Source: Mantis religiosa
Taxonomy: Eukaryota > Arthropoda > Insecta > Mantodea > Mantidae
NCBI GenBank assembly: GCA_030765055.1
Contig: CM060958.1
Coordinates: forward strand, 5,839,849-5,903,848
Direction of reading: 5' to 3'
DNA length: 64,000 bases
The position numbers were made by a program, and so were the translations under genes. The notes under the pieces were generated by a model, which was given only the letters and a program-made list of their open reading frames with translations, did not search any database and was not told the DNA's origin. This document shows positions 11,131-22,084 of the stretch, piece by piece (within the stretch, counting starts at the first letter, position 1; every line of letters starts with the position of its first letter).

Positions 11131-11138
11131 GGTAATAT

Positions 11139-11525
11139 CAGACATGTATATATTAAATAGAGTCGGGGCCAAGATAGAACCCTGTGGGACACCTGCGTTA
11201 ATATTACGTGGGAATGAAAGCTTTCCACCAATGCGTACTGAAAAGCTGCGGTCGTAGAGGAAACTGTGGATTAGATGTGATAAGTAATTAGGAAGACCGA
11301 TGCGGTAGAGCTAAAGGAGCAAACCATCATGCCAAACCCTGTCGAATGCCTGTGCCGCATCAAGGAAGACAGCCGTGGTATACTGATGGGCCTCGAAGCC
11401 GTGAACAATTGACTGAGCTAATCGTAAAAGCTGATGGGTAGTGGAATGTTTGTGACGAAATCCAAAGTGATAAGGCGGAAGAACATGGTTATGATTAAGG
11501 TAAGACAGAAGACGGCGATGAATTA
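11139..11525 (-). repeat. inverted partial copy of the LINE's own RT
   Basis: The reverse complement matches 10003-10390 of the same LINE (for example 'ccacagggttctatc' and 'cggcttcgaggcccatcag'), with a few differences. The fragment lies between two inverted copies of about 25 bp containing 'gaaaagaaggtaa' (11114-11138 on the plus strand; about 11526-11549 on the minus strand). The simplest origin is reverse-transcriptase template switching or a second internally primed cDNA joined in opposite orientation. Confidence 0.85.
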
Positions 11526-11549
11526 CTTACCTTCTTTTCACTCTGATCT

Positions 11550-12470
11550 GTAAAGCATTGTACTGCTGATCGATCAATAAAAAATATATATAAAAACATT
11601 TCTCATTTCGACATTGCAACATATAATACCAACAGAAGGAGTCATAGTCCCCGATTCCAACTTTCTTGAAAACAATTTTGGAAACCTGTAAAAATATATT
11701 CCTTATAAAAGACTTCCTCACTCATATTATTTGATTTGTTCTTTCGATATACTTGCAGTAAACTTTCCAGCTATTGTTTGTTTTCGCATATCACCCAGAA
11801 ATTAAATGTAGGTTATATCTAAAACAGATGAATAAGATTTGTTATAAATCTCACTAAAAAATTACAAATCAACTTTTGCAGAACAAAATATTACACGTAG
11901 TGCCATCTGTGGAGCGCAGCACGAGATTGGTAAAGGTTACCTTTTCGGCAAATTCATTGTCAAGTACAATCTCTCGGAGTTTGGGATAAGTATAACTAAA
12001 TGAACGTCTCCTACATAGCAAGAGATTAATGTACAAGACTCACACTTCATTCTCAATCCATTCTTCTACCACTGCTTGTATCTGTATGTCGGATAAGTTT
12101 AAATTAAATGTTTACAGGAGTAGTTTTGTTACATAATTCCTTGTAGATACAAGGGAAACTGAAACGTTTGTTAAATGTTTAAAAAGCCGACCGCTAAATC
12201 CCGTCTTTCTAATTTGAAGGTCTTCCGATGAAGTTTCGAGAAAAACAATGGAGTTTATTATGTAACAGATGTAAAAATATTGGAAAATGAATGTAAAAAC
12301 AAAGAAACGATTCTGGTCTTAGGCAAAGTTGACCTAATATATTACCGTTTTAAGGATAAGTACATTTATTTTGTCAGTATTTACCATTAATGCAAATATC
12401 ATTGAGAACCAAGACGACTTTATAGTCTATTCCAACAAAATTCAACGTATACTTTTGACATGAAAATACC
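11550..12470. other. unassigned AT-rich sequence
   Basis: Between the LINE and mariner A. Short frames only; no recognised repeat. Confidence 0.5.
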
Positions 12471-12477
12471 AGAGCTA

Positions 12478-13463
12478 TTCAATAAAGAATAATCACATTT
12501 TTTGACAACGTATCTTCACTCATCCTCATAATTTTGATGGTCCTTCTCAAAATACTCTCCCCTGAATGCGATGCACTTGTCCCAGCGTTTCTGCCAGTCT
12601 TCAAAGACATTCTGGAAACCATTTTTGAGAGATCCTTCAACATCGCCTCCGCAGCCTTCACCACTGCTTCTGATGATGGATAATGTCTCCCACGAAGGCG
12701 TTTCTTCAAGTTAGGGAATAGAAAAAAGTCAGATAGGGCTAAATCCAGACTATAAGGAGGGTGAGGGATGCAGTTCATGTTGGTTTTTGCAAGATATTCA
12801 GCAACAACATTGGCAATATGTGGCCGCGCATTATCTGGTGCAGCATCCAGCCTGCTGTCTGCCTCACGTTGAGGTCCCAAGTTTGAATCTCGGTCAGGGT
12901 GAGTTACCTGGTTCCGTTGTCCTTCAAGACGAATGTCAGGTAACTCTAAGCTCCATGTACCCTGGACTCATTTGAGCATCATTTCATCCAATTCATTCAC
13001 CGTCCGATATGACTTAACGTTGGAGGACGTAAATTAGAATTAAAAGAAATATCGCCTGCTTCACGGAAATGTGGTCTTTTGCGCCTGATATGGGCTTGCA
13101 ATGTTTTCAGGACATCTCTGTAGTATTGTCCAGTTACTGATGTGTGTGCAGGTACAACATGCTGATAAACCATTCCATGAATATCAAAGAATGAGATGAC
13201 CATAGCTTTCCCAGCAGAAGCAACCACTTTTGTTTTTTGGGGGTTGGTGATGAAGGAGATTTCCACACTGAGCTTTGCTGTTTGCTCTCAGGATCAAAAT
13301 GATGTAGCCAAGTTTCAACAGCAGTGATTACGTTTGAAAGAAACTCCGGATCTTCCTCTAACATCAACTTTAACTGCATGTTACCTCCATTGCAGCGGTA
13401 GGCGATACTGAACATGTCTGAACTTGCCTGGTTTTCACAGGCGGGACCCAGGAGTACCAACAA
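12478..13463 (-). pseudogene. mariner A transposase remnant, split by SINE1
   Basis: DDE/D cut-and-paste transposase of the mariner family. Minus-strand pieces give ETWLHHFDPESKQQ, a segment with FDIHGMVYQHVVP and HIRRKRPHFREAGD, then DNARPHIA and HPPYSLDLALSDFFLFPNLK. The N-terminal helix-turn-helix region is missing. The first catalytic Asp is replaced (TAVETW where the family has G-D-E-T-W). Frame changes occur near 13200, at DNARPH and near the C terminus. SINE1 sits between REAGD and the DNA-x-PH motif. No terminal inverted repeats could be identified. Confidence 0.85.
12857..13053 (+). mobile_element. SINE1, 5'-truncated, inserted in mariner A
   Basis: Starts inside the tRNA-like head ('gtctgcctcacgtt'), then box-B-like 'aagtttgaatctcgg', body and tail. 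It is flanked by 'gcctgct' at 12850-12856 and 13054-13060, a 7-bp duplication lying in the mariner coding sequence. It is therefore younger than mariner A. Confidence 0.88.
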
Positions 13464-14027
13464 TAAAACTACTACGGCGAGCTTGTGTCACATTAAGCTA
13501 ACAGAATATAAAAAGATTGAATTTTAGTGCGAAAAATTATGACCGTAAAAAATTATTATCATTCTGTATGGAACAGTCTCGTAGGTGGAATGGGAAGCTT
13601 AGAAAGACTTAATTTATAATTCTCTGTCTTGCACACAAAAAATGCCGTTCTTGTGTTAGTTACAGTTAAATCTTGACATCAAATGTTTGAGTGTGATACA
13701 ATGTTTCCCCTAATGGAGGATTGGTCTGTGTCGGGTGCTGATGTAAGGAGGGAGGCAGCATCTTCCTCGATGCTCGTCTGGCAACACGGTAAGATGGAGT
13801 GGGAGTGGCTCCACCGGAAGTAGACAAGAAGTTGGTGAACCAGAAACCTTACCGACCGACTGGCTGCTGATGACTCACACGACAGGTTTTCCTTTATTTC
13901 ATTCCGTCTTGCATTGCTGCAGCACCAAACAGTCTACCGACCACGCGGCTTTTTCTGTTAACTTTCTTTCTAAAGCTTTATGAACCACAAAATCCAGTAT
14001 CACAAAGTACACAGGGGAACTAACGTA
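13464..14027. other. unassigned sequence
   Basis: No recognised coding region or repeat. Confidence 0.5.
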
Positions 14028-14112
14028 ACCGAGCGTGATGGCTTAGGCGTTTTCGTCTTTGGCCCGCATTTGGGAGCTCCGGGTTCAATTCCCCCTAACT
14101 GACCCATGTTTT
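14028..14112 (+). mobile_element. tRNA-like SINE head (SINE5 type)
   Basis: Box-A-like 'gcgtgatggcttaggcg' and box-B-like 'ccgggttcaattcccc' at tRNA-like spacing, followed by 'ctaactgaccca'. The same 'cgagtgggacggctcagg'-type head opens the copy at 47579. The body differs from the other SINE5 copies, so the 3' limit is uncertain. Confidence 0.6.
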
Positions 14113-14253
14113 ATTGTGGGGAGTTCTGCCGGGTAGGGGCGCATTTTGCCCTATCTGCCTATTTTATTCCTTTGTTCAGAAACGTAGGCTTTTTAGTTAT
14201 AAGGACATTTTCTATAATTATCAGCCTAATGTCTTAGTTTTATATTGCCTATA

Positions 14254-15630
14254 CAACACCAACTCCAATACTCAGACCATAATACAGATTCCAAGATGGC
14301 GCCCGTCGAAGCCCAGCGGCTCTGGTTACGCAGAATAGGAAACTATACACAATGGACATAATATAATCCATATTAAAGGAGCAGCGAGGTAACTCTTAAG
14401 CATTTATCACTTTATACTTTCAACTAAAACGTGTAATAACATAAATAAAGAGCATCATGACAAATCCTAGGAGCTTATAACATTATATAGTAGCACGACC
14501 AGTACTATGCATTTTCCACCTTATACTTCCAATCAATATTTAATTTATAAGGCATGACAACTCATAAGCATTAAACACAGCAAACTTTATCTTATTGGAC
14601 TCAATCATCCTATCGTCTGTAGCAAGTACTAAAGTTTCTTTTATATTGTTTACATGGTAACCTTTTCTGGCAAGGACATACTGCTTATACTATAATATTT
14701 AAGAGAACTCACCAGATTGTCCAGTTTACTCCAATTGTCACGTTTGAAGGTGTCAGTTCCCTCACACTGCAAGATCCATTTAAAATTTCCCACTGGTAGG
14801 CTCATAATATTGCTTCTAGGTTATGAAATACTTTGAAACTTATTAAGTGAAGGAACATCAGTGAAGCTGGGATCTTGAATGTTATTGAAAAGAACGTAAC
14901 TAATCGTCTTTAATAATGACTATCAATGGGTTAAAATCTCCTCAACACTTCGGTTTTGAAGGACTCAAAACTGTCAATAACATCTTGTGCACACCAAATA
15001 TTAAAATTATCTTCACTCTCTGTAAAATGTCTTGGATGAATTCTTCAGGATTTCGTATTTTCTGGTTGAGCTTTAATGTGTGATAGGATGGCTGATTCTT
15101 AAAAATCGTGGGGTAGGCATCATCTATTAATTTTGGTACTTTTCGAAGGGCACGAATTGGTTCACCATCATTTACTGGAAAGATGTCTTCCTTAACCTCA
15201 AAGCACTGTTCAAAATTATGAATAAAAACTACAGTTTTGTCATTTACTTTAAAATCTTTACGATGTATGTTCCTGGTCCACTTATCCCATTACGATTTTT
15301 CCTTCGGAAATTTAAATGTCGCGTGAGGTACATTACCATAGTTAGATTGCAGCTGGGAACACAATAACGATGCATTTCGACAATACTTCACTGTATATAT
15401 TTAGGTAAACGTTATCACTTTATGTTAAATACTCAACTATAAACTAACTCGTTAGTCAATAATTGCCACTGTAATATGAATTACATTAATTCTTCAAACA
15501 CACAATCAAAGTAAACAAAGACACACTTTACTCTGTAGATATAACAATATAACACGCTGGGCCACGAGCGCCACCATTTTTCCTACAATCGATTTTCGTA
15601 TTATGGCCTGAGTATTGGAGTTGGTGTTGG
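14254..15630 (-). mobile_element. P-type DNA transposon, degenerate
   Basis: A 1377-bp element with terminal inverted repeats of about 28-30 bp starting 'caacaccaactccaatactc' and a 7-bp TSD 'gcctata' (14247-14253 and 15631-15637). P elements duplicate 7-8 bp and encode an N-terminal THAP domain; a THAP remnant lies just inside the right end on the minus strand. The rest of the transposase is absent, so this is an internally deleted, non-autonomous copy. The superfamily assignment rests on TSD length plus THAP. Confidence 0.8.
14890..15375 (-). pseudogene. THAP-domain remnant of P-type transposase
   Basis: The minus-strand ATG at 15373-15375 opens MHRYCVPSC, matching the C-x3-C start of a THAP zinc finger. 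After one frame change come ATFKFPKEKS, a TAA stop, and WDKWTRNIHRKDFKVND. These match the THAP order of FP motif, central Trp and basic segment, which binds transposon ends. The distal zinc ligands seem lost: where THAP has V-C-x-x-H-F, this copy reads VFIHNF. Downstream residues resemble ALRKVPKLIDDAYPTIF. This is a decayed domain and not a host THAP gene. Confidence 0.75.
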
Positions 15631-15637
15631 CCTATAA

Positions 15638-16239
15638 ATGCCTATTTCATACGTTTTTTGTCTATTCTGCTTATTAGTACCTAAAACTGCCTTTTAGCCA
15701 ATTTCTTCTGTTTGTAATTTGTGACAACAGCTTTTGTATTTGTTAGTTTCAACGTAAAGTTTTCGGGGAAGAGAAATTTATTACTGTTGCACATTGGATA
15801 TACAAAAAGTGGTTTATTAAGGAGACACATATGTTCAAATTGGCCCAAAACTTACAATACCAAATTTAGTTTTTTTTTGTCTTAAAATTAATATAGACAT
15901 ACTTCAATAATATAAAGTTTTTTCCTCCTAGCGGCAGCACAGAAAACGTCACATGACTATTTAAATAACTCTACACCTGTATCGTAGCTGCAATTACGTA
16001 TTTTTAACCTCAGATTTCTCAGATTCCATATTTTCTACATTTTCCTAACTTCAAAATGTTCCACAGGATGCAGTTTTCTATTAATCTGTATGAAATCCTA
16101 ACATGCCTCTAAGAGCAACTGTATATTAAGTGTACCCATTTACATTTGTTGTGTTTTTGTTATTTGTATTGAAAAGGATTATAATGCTTACTTCTTACTG
16201 AAAACACATAGTAAAATAAATATTGTTAAATAGGTATTT
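15638..16239. other. unassigned AT-rich sequence
   Basis: Flank of the P-type element; nothing recognised. Confidence 0.45.
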
Positions 16240-16832
16240 TTATTTTAGTTAATTGATGGAAATTATTTCTCCACACTAGCCGTATATAGGCAAAGGTTTT
16301 TGATATAGAGTCAACATAAAAAATTCAATGCCATGGCCGGGATTTGAACCAGGGAAATGAAATGTGTAGTGTTTAACGCCCGCTTTTACTACATACGGCA
16401 CCGCAGGCAATGACACTGATGATACATGAAATGAAGATGGAGCACTGGTGGAATGAGGTGGCGAGGGAAACCGGAGATCCCGGAGAAAACCCACCCCAGC
16501 GCCGTGTTGTCCACCACAATCTCACTTTGCGGTCGCCTGGGATCGAACCCGGGCCCCCTAGGTGAGAGCCAAGCGGTTTAACCACTGAGCCACGGCGCGG
16601 CCTAGAACCACGGAGCTCCTGGTTTCCGTCCAGTCGCTCTTAACCTTTGAGCTACCATGGCCAACGCGCCGTCCTGATATTAAGAGGGACTGGACGGAAA
16701 CCAGGAGATCCGTGGTTCAAATCCCGGCCATGGCATTGAATTTTTTATGTTGACTCTATCCATCAAAAACCTTTGCCCATATACGGCTAGTGTGGAGAAA
16801 TAATTAATTTCCATCAATTAACTGAGTAATAT
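16240..16832. mobile_element. head-to-head SINE3 palindrome
   Basis: Two SINE3 copies face each other: a minus copy (about 16245-16354 plus 16605-16668) and a plus copy (about 16680-16829), with only about 12 bp between the heads. Each has 'tagctc', box-B-like 'tggttcaaatccc', the block 'ccatggcattgaa', then 'gttgactctat' and an end like 'ttaatttccatcaattaact'. A similar palindrome occurs at 59661-59876. The left arm is split by SINE2. Confidence 0.85.
16355..16604 (-). mobile_element. SINE2 inserted in SINE3
   Basis: A 250-bp minus-strand SINE: tRNA-like head 'gccgtggctcagtggtt' and 'gggttcgatcccaggcg', a body ending in 'gcgggcgttaaacac', and an A-rich tail. Flanking duplications are 'gaaccaggg' (16346-16354) and 'gaaccacgg' (16605-16613), one mismatch. 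Confidence 0.92.
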
Positions 16833-16916
16833 GAGTTAAATGGTGAAGCCTGGGACTCAAGTACCTACGATAGTAAGTCACCACAAACGGTGTATCTCGG
16901 ATGCGAGAGCCTCTAG

Positions 16917-17060
16917 TGGTCAACTGGAGAATTTAATGTCTGGACGGCACGTTGACCATGGTAGCTCAAAGGTTAAGAGCGACTGGACGGAAACCAGGAG
17001 ATCCGTGGTTCAAATCCCGACCATGGCATTGAATTTTTCATGTTGACTCTATCTAGGTAT
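16917..17060 (+). mobile_element. SINE3, third local copy
   Basis: Extends further 5' than the palindrome arms ('ctggagaatttaatgtctg', then the head), followed by box-B-like 'tggttcaaatcccg' and the 'gttgactctat' block, then diverges. The same 5' extension appears at 42592. Confidence 0.85.
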
Positions 17061-17885
17061 GCTTATATTTTCCCTTCGTTGATATGGCGAAGACAAATAT
17101 TTCAAATAACTACAGGTCATTAATAGGTTAAAATAAGTGCAGAAACTTATACCCCAAGCATTAATTTTTAAAATTACAATGTGTGGGACATTTTGAAAAT
17201 CGCCTGTAATTTAGACATAAACTGTTAATTCCTCAGAAACTATTGCAACTTGGTATTACTGCATTCTTGATCGATCACAAAAATAAATGGTATACATTTG
17301 AAACAAATGTAACAAAAGCTTCAGATATTTCAATTTTCACCCTTAAGGCTCCCTCCCCCCGAAACCCATGTTTTTGTTTTTTGACATAGTTAATTACTTC
17401 ACACCTTTCTGAACATTATGGTTCTTAGTGAAGTGGATTTATATGTATTTCAATTATACGACAATATCTGTTAGTTTAACTTGTTGTAGAGCCATTTATG
17501 AAATTTTGAATAAATGTAGAACTATTTCGCCTAGGGGACTGCAAGGTAGTATGTGTACAGCGAATTTGTTGCAGCATATGTTGTGATGATTGTCATTTTG
17601 TTATAGTACATTTTAAGTGCCATTTTACTAAAACTATCTTTCAGTGTTTACTTAGCAAATTTTGAGTGCCTAATTTGCCCACTTTTACTGCTCTTTTGCC
17701 TGCATGTTTCACACATTTTTAGTGCCTATAAATCCGCTTCCTAGGTGTAAGATATGTATGAACTTGTATTTTTATTAAAAAATAAAAATGCAATGAAATA
17801 TGTGTATCAGCAAGAAACAAAATATAAAAAATGATTGTGAAATAACATGTATTTTAATATAGAGGTAAAATAGATGTAAAACAGT
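17061..17885. other. unassigned sequence
   Basis: AT-rich; no coding region or repeat recognised. Confidence 0.45.
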
Positions 17886-17893
17886 ATATTATG

Positions 17894-19288
17894 CAGGGGC
17901 GGCTGGTGGCTCCGAAAGTCGGTGGTTCACAAATTTATCCATGCAATTTAATTTTTTTAAAGTAACAAACGGTTGTTTAATCCTGCCACTATAGAGTGCT
18001 GTACACACAAGTTAACGGTAATTCACAGCGTATAACACAACATGCGTATTTCAGAAACACTCTAGAGCATAACACTCCTCTATTAATGCAGCTAAAAATG
18101 GACTTGATATCTCTTCATGACAGACTTCAAGTGTACATTGCAAGATCTCTTTCTGGATTGTGTTGGAGGTCCCCTTAAACACTGTAGCATTCTCCAGATA
18201 GGTTTCTCAGAACACAGTCTAGCTCTGCACTGAAGTTTATCAGTCCTCGAAAAATACCAGGATTGCTTGACGTAGCTGAATCATCGTGTCCTCGTAGAGC
18301 TAACTCAAAGGCTCCACAAAACCTAATGCAGTTAACAATAATGTTTGAAACATATCTATTTTGAGCCACTTGCTGGTTGTGTTCTTCAACTGTTCTCCGA
18401 TATGCACTGTCCATCTGCTTTGCTATATTTACATTGTCAAGCATAGCAAAACTGTGTTTTTCATGTGCAGTTTTTAAGTTACGTGTTTTTAGCGCGATCA
18501 TGATGCTGCAAAGCATTCGCGCCATGTTTTGTCCATGGATATTCACCGCCAAAGAGAACGCAAGGAAAACAAAACAGGCTATTTTTAATATTATAACCAC
18601 ACATCAAATTATATTTCTCATATACATTGTTGTTAAAGTTCCTGTTTAAATAGCTTGTTTTTGTTTTGACTACCTATGTGATTTTTATATTTGGCGTGGG
18701 ACTTCCAAGTCGCTTATTTCCGGTTCTTTCTTCTAAGCTCAGTTTTAAAAAGAATGTGCTAATAGACACTTTATGGAATTCATTGGTTCTCCTTATATAA
18801 CACAATATACTTGTATTTAAATAAGTCACTCTTATTCACTACTCAAAGCACGACACGGCTAACAAAACACGGCACAAAACATGTGGCTATGCTCTGGTAG
18901 GTAATAGTAATCTGTGGTAATAGTTGACCGATGCGAACATTTATAATGATAATAATAGGTGGCGTTGAAAACAGAAGGAGAAGGCTTGGCATTCACTATT
19001 CTCTGGCTGTTAGGTTAACCAACCTTATGGAGCCATAAGCCCCGCCCTGCCCCCCTACTTGCCACGGCACACCCTAGGTTCATCCTGCCCTATACCTCCA
19101 CATTGTATACCAGTGGTTTGCAACTGAGAGTGAACTGCTTGGCACCTGCAAACAATATAGCGCGCTGAGGGCCACTGCACTAGACAAGGTCGAACTAAAC
19201 TCCAAATGGAAAATGCCTTTGCATTAAAGGGAGACCCAGCATTTTGGTTGTAGCGCAAACATGCTACCCCATTGAGAAGCCGCCCCTT
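17894..19288 (-). mobile_element. hAT element 1 (ZMYM/DUF4371 type), 8-bp TSD
   Basis: A 1395-bp element with ends 'caggggcggct' and, on the opposite strand, 'aaggggcggct'. It is flanked by a perfect 8-bp duplication 'atattatg' at 17886-17893 and 19289-19296. Eight-base duplications and CAGxGGCG ends are typical of hAT transposons. The minus strand keeps only the 5' half of the transposase. The 5' end ('gtttgcgctacaacc') resembles the 5' end of hAT element 2, so the two belong to one family. Confidence 0.92.
17990..18600 (-). pseudogene. hAT transposase N-terminal half (DUF4371-like)
   Basis: The minus frame 18600-18175 reads EEHNQQVAQNRYVSNIIVNC, CGAFELALRGHDDSATSSN and GIFRGLINFSAELD. These match the conserved N-R, F-R-G-H-D-E-S and G-N-F blocks of DUF4371 in hAT/ZMYM1-like transposases. 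After a frame change the homology continues toward 17990 with TIQKEILQCTLEVCHEEI. The hydrophobic start at 18600 looks like a signal peptide but lies upstream of the homology and is probably chance. The catalytic and dimerisation parts are absent. Confidence 0.8.
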
Positions 19289-19296
19289 ATATTATG

Positions 19297-19610
19297 TTAT
19301 TTGATTTTACTTCCTTTATACATCCTTTATGTATAACCCTGTTTGCACGGTCGCAAGTCCGTCGTCATTCAGTTGTTTCAGAGCACACTTAGCGTAAGGC
19401 ATGAAATGTTTAGTTTGGAACTCGTCTCTTTACGCAAGAATATGTGTTAACATTAATTTTTTTTAAATAATTTTTAAGAATAATTAATAATGAATAGTGT
19501 GGTCTTAAGCACACACAATTTTGTTTTTATTCTTTATTGGAAGCCCGGTAGTTGTCAGCCAACCCTCGTATGAGAGACAAAGCTGGTTTAGTTACGCCTA
19601 CCAACCTTTT
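19297..19610. other. spacer between two hAT elements
   Basis: About 310 bp of AT-rich sequence with no feature recognised. Confidence 0.5.
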
Positions 19611-19618
19611 CTCTACAT

Positions 19619-20896
19619 CAGGGGCGGTTCCTCCATAAGGTTGCAGGTTTGCGCTACACCCACTGATTCTGAATATACAACAGGTGCATTTTGCACATTA
19701 AAGCTGTACTTGTTTGCATTGTTTTATATACAAACATGTTTCAATTACGCTTATCGTCTGTAGCTGCCCATGACCGCAGAAGTCGAAATAAACAGTGATT
19801 AGCTGTAGGAGCCGCAGGTTTGCAGTGAAGAGTTAACCTAAGATTTCGCCCAAATGTAGGCTCTCTGAGGGGGTTGCGGGAAGGTGAAGAGATGGAAGGG
19901 GCTTCTTATACATTGCTTAAATGGAGGTTTATAAACCTAGCTCCTCCTACTCTTAGCAACGGCTATAGCGTGACCTTCAGGCTTAGCTTCTGTGTGCTCT
20001 GCTTTTCGAACACAGGGAGAATTTAATTAAATGCATGGAGGTTATTCAGAAGAGAGCTCTGTTAAACAACAACGCCACACTTGTTCAGGCTTCTGGGTTT
20101 ATGGCCACGTTGAAAGATTATTATTTTGTACTCTGGCTGTCTTTCTTCTACAAGATCATGCCACATGTGGACATTTTGTACAATCAGCTGCAGAAACGAG
20201 ACTGTAATGCCACATTTGCCATCGCCCAGCTAAACGCATTTGAAAGGTAAGTGCAAAAGGTAAGAAATAGCGTGGATATCGAGGAACACGAAGAAACTGC
20301 AATTAAGAGGAGAAGAATAGAAGATCATGATGTGAAAAGAAGAGAAGCTCTTGAAGTATGTGACATTCTTAGAGAAGAAAAGGACAGATTTAGCTTCACG
20401 GGGCATCTGGTAGCCTCAACTTAGTTTCATCAAGAAAATTTCTAAGATATTTCCAGAGGATTCCCTTAGAGAAACAATAAGGTTCTATCCTTTTATCATT
20501 GGAACAAAAATTCGTAGAGAACTGACTGTAATTTACAGTCGAGAGGAATTTCGTGGAATGTCCGGCACTTTGTGCTTGATGGACTTTAATAAGCAGTGCT
20601 GGTAACTATGCCAATGTCTACCGCTGAAGCAGAATGCTGCTTCTCAACTTTAAAAAGAATAAAAACTTTCCTTAAGAACACAATGTCACAGGACCGATTG
20701 TCAGCATTAGCAATGCTTTCAATTGAGAGAGAGTTTCTTATGAAGATCAGCGACTTCAACGCAAAAGTTATCGATAGATTCGCCAGGTCTAAGGAGAGTA
20801 GAGCAGAGAATCTGTATAAATAGGTGAGTCATTACTACTCTGTATCTTATTTTTCATTTGTCCACCACCAATAATTTAACCCACCAGCCGCCACTG
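19619..20896 (+). mobile_element. hAT element 2, same family, 8-bp TSD
   Basis: A 1278-bp element with ends 'caggggcgg' and, on the opposite strand, 'cagtggcgg'. It is flanked by a perfect 8-bp duplication 'ctctacat' at 19611-19618 and 20897-20904. The plus strand keeps the 3' half of the transposase. The 3' end shares 'accaccagccgcc'-like sequence with hAT element 1. Confidence 0.93.
20035..20823 (+). pseudogene. hAT transposase C-terminal half (dimerisation domain)
   Basis: Pieces in order: DILYNQLQKRDCNATFAIAQ; a middle part in another frame with RFSFTGHLVAST; then from 20596 PMSTAEAECCFSTLKRIKTF followed by LKNTMSQDRLSALAMLSIE. The last block is the hAT C-terminal dimerisation region (T-A-E-R-x-F-S-x-L-K-R-I-K). 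Here the usual Arg is replaced (EAECCFS). Frame changes and a stop near 20420 show it is inactive. It is the complement of the N-terminal half kept by the neighbouring element. Confidence 0.85.
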
Positions 20897-20904
20897 CTCT
20901 ACAT

Positions 20905-21635
20905 AACATGATAATTCGGAAACATTACGTTCCACACTCGTTTGTTGCATGTGTCGATCATTCCTCATCGTGCAGATTGAGCCCCCAAACCAGTTAATTG
21001 GTATTCAGTTCTGGCAGCGCCCCCTGGAAGGCCGGAATGTTTTGCTGAGTTGGCCATTTACTCCGAACTTGTTTGTAGTATTTGTTCTGGAATGTTCTTC
21101 CTATATCGCTATTAATTACAGACTGCTTATCTGGCGTAGCGTCGGCAGTTGTTTAGCAAAGCGACTTTTTCTCAGGAATCCCAGATCAGTTTCTGTGGTT
21201 CCTCGCTTTCAACAGGGAAACTCCATTAGCATCGCTCTGTCCGTCTGTATGTATGTATATGGAAAATGGGCAAACAACCAGAAATATCGGATGAGAACAT
21301 TCACAGACCGATGTTATGCGTTTCACGAGAGAATTTATGCTTCAGTTTAAAGTTTTTTTTTAAGTGACATAGCTTTCTTTCCCCACTCTTGTACAACCTC
21401 TGTTCTTCTAACTCACATCATTCGAGATAAACGTTTGTTAGGGGAGAGTAAGGTAATGGCGCTCACGTAAGACAAATTGTTCAGTAACTTATATATCTAT
21501 TTGTAACAGACAGCTTCTATATCTTAAGAAAAATGATGTCGATTTTTCTTATTAATTGAATTACTTAGATTTGCTATTTAAAGGTAGTCTACTCATATAA
21601 ATAATTACATAAAAATAAAGGTTATAACCCTTTTT
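20905..21635. other. unassigned sequence
   Basis: Contains a 133-codon frame (20949-21350) with no recognisable domain and no support as a gene. The remainder is AT-rich. Confidence 0.4.
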
Positions 21636-22078
21636 CACATAAATTTGTTGTTTTTATGAGTTTGATTTATGGATTAATAAATATACCCGTGAATAAAGAT
21701 GAATTGAATAAATAATATAAACCTATTATTAATACTGCTTTAATTAATGGTTTCAATAAAGATTTTATAAATAAAAAAATTTAAAAATTTAAATATAAAA
21801 AAACTGTTAATGATATTTCTACCCTTAAACAAATAAAACACGATTATAATTTTTTAAAAAAAGTTACTTATCATCCTTGGTTTAATAAACAATTCCAAAA
21901 AGTTTCTAAAGAGTTAGGTATAACTTTGGTACCCCAAAACAAACATAGTATTAAAAATTTACTACATTTCTCTAAAACAGATGAAATTCCTAATAATAAA
22001 AAGTCTGGTATTTATCAGCTTTACATTGGTAGGGCGAAACGTAATTTGGAAAGCAGAACGAAAGAACATTATGTATAA
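21636..22078 (+). pseudogene. second Penelope-like fragment, AT-rich
   Basis: In translation: SLIYGLINIPVNKDELNK, in-frame stops, then VTYHPWFNKQFQKV, VPQNKHSIKNLL and SGIYQLYIGRAKRNLESRTK. These line up with HRLYNIPLSKDEF, FTYHPWAFRKFER and APQNKFSLRNLL in the copy at 1929-3450. The GIY and YIG halves are directly joined because the CxxC linker is missing. Codons are far more AT-rich than in the first copy, so this is a different lineage. It stops at the edge of the 133-bp satellite. Confidence 0.85.
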
Positions 22079-22084
22079 ATTACT

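Larger units (their letters stand above)
6500..11138 (+). mobile_element. Jockey-type non-LTR retrotransposon, nearly complete
   Basis: Two coding regions in the order expected for the Jockey clade: ORF1 (6656-8316) with three zinc knuckles, then ORF2 (8422 to about 11130) with an apurinic-type endonuclease and reverse transcriptase. They are separated by about 105 bp. A 5' leader lies upstream of 6656; its start is not determined. ORF1 is interrupted only by a SINE; ORF2 carries at least two frameshifts near 9210 and 9315. ORF2 ends in an RT C-terminal region with no RNase H, as in most Jockey elements. The 3' end runs into an inverted copy of its own RT (11139-11525). Confidence 0.9.

Noticed and set aside
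14141..17743. A larger hAT element with ends 'taggggcgcatttt' and 'aatccgcttccta'
   Set aside because: End similarity is weak and the flanking 8-mers do not match.
18175..18600. Secreted protein suggested by a hydrophobic N terminus
   Set aside because: The rest of the frame is DUF4371-like hAT transposase; the hydrophobic start lies upstream of the homology and inside a TSD-bounded element.
20949..21350. 133-codon plus frame as a host gene
   Set aside because: No domain, no supporting context, and one of the larger chance frames expected in 64 kb.
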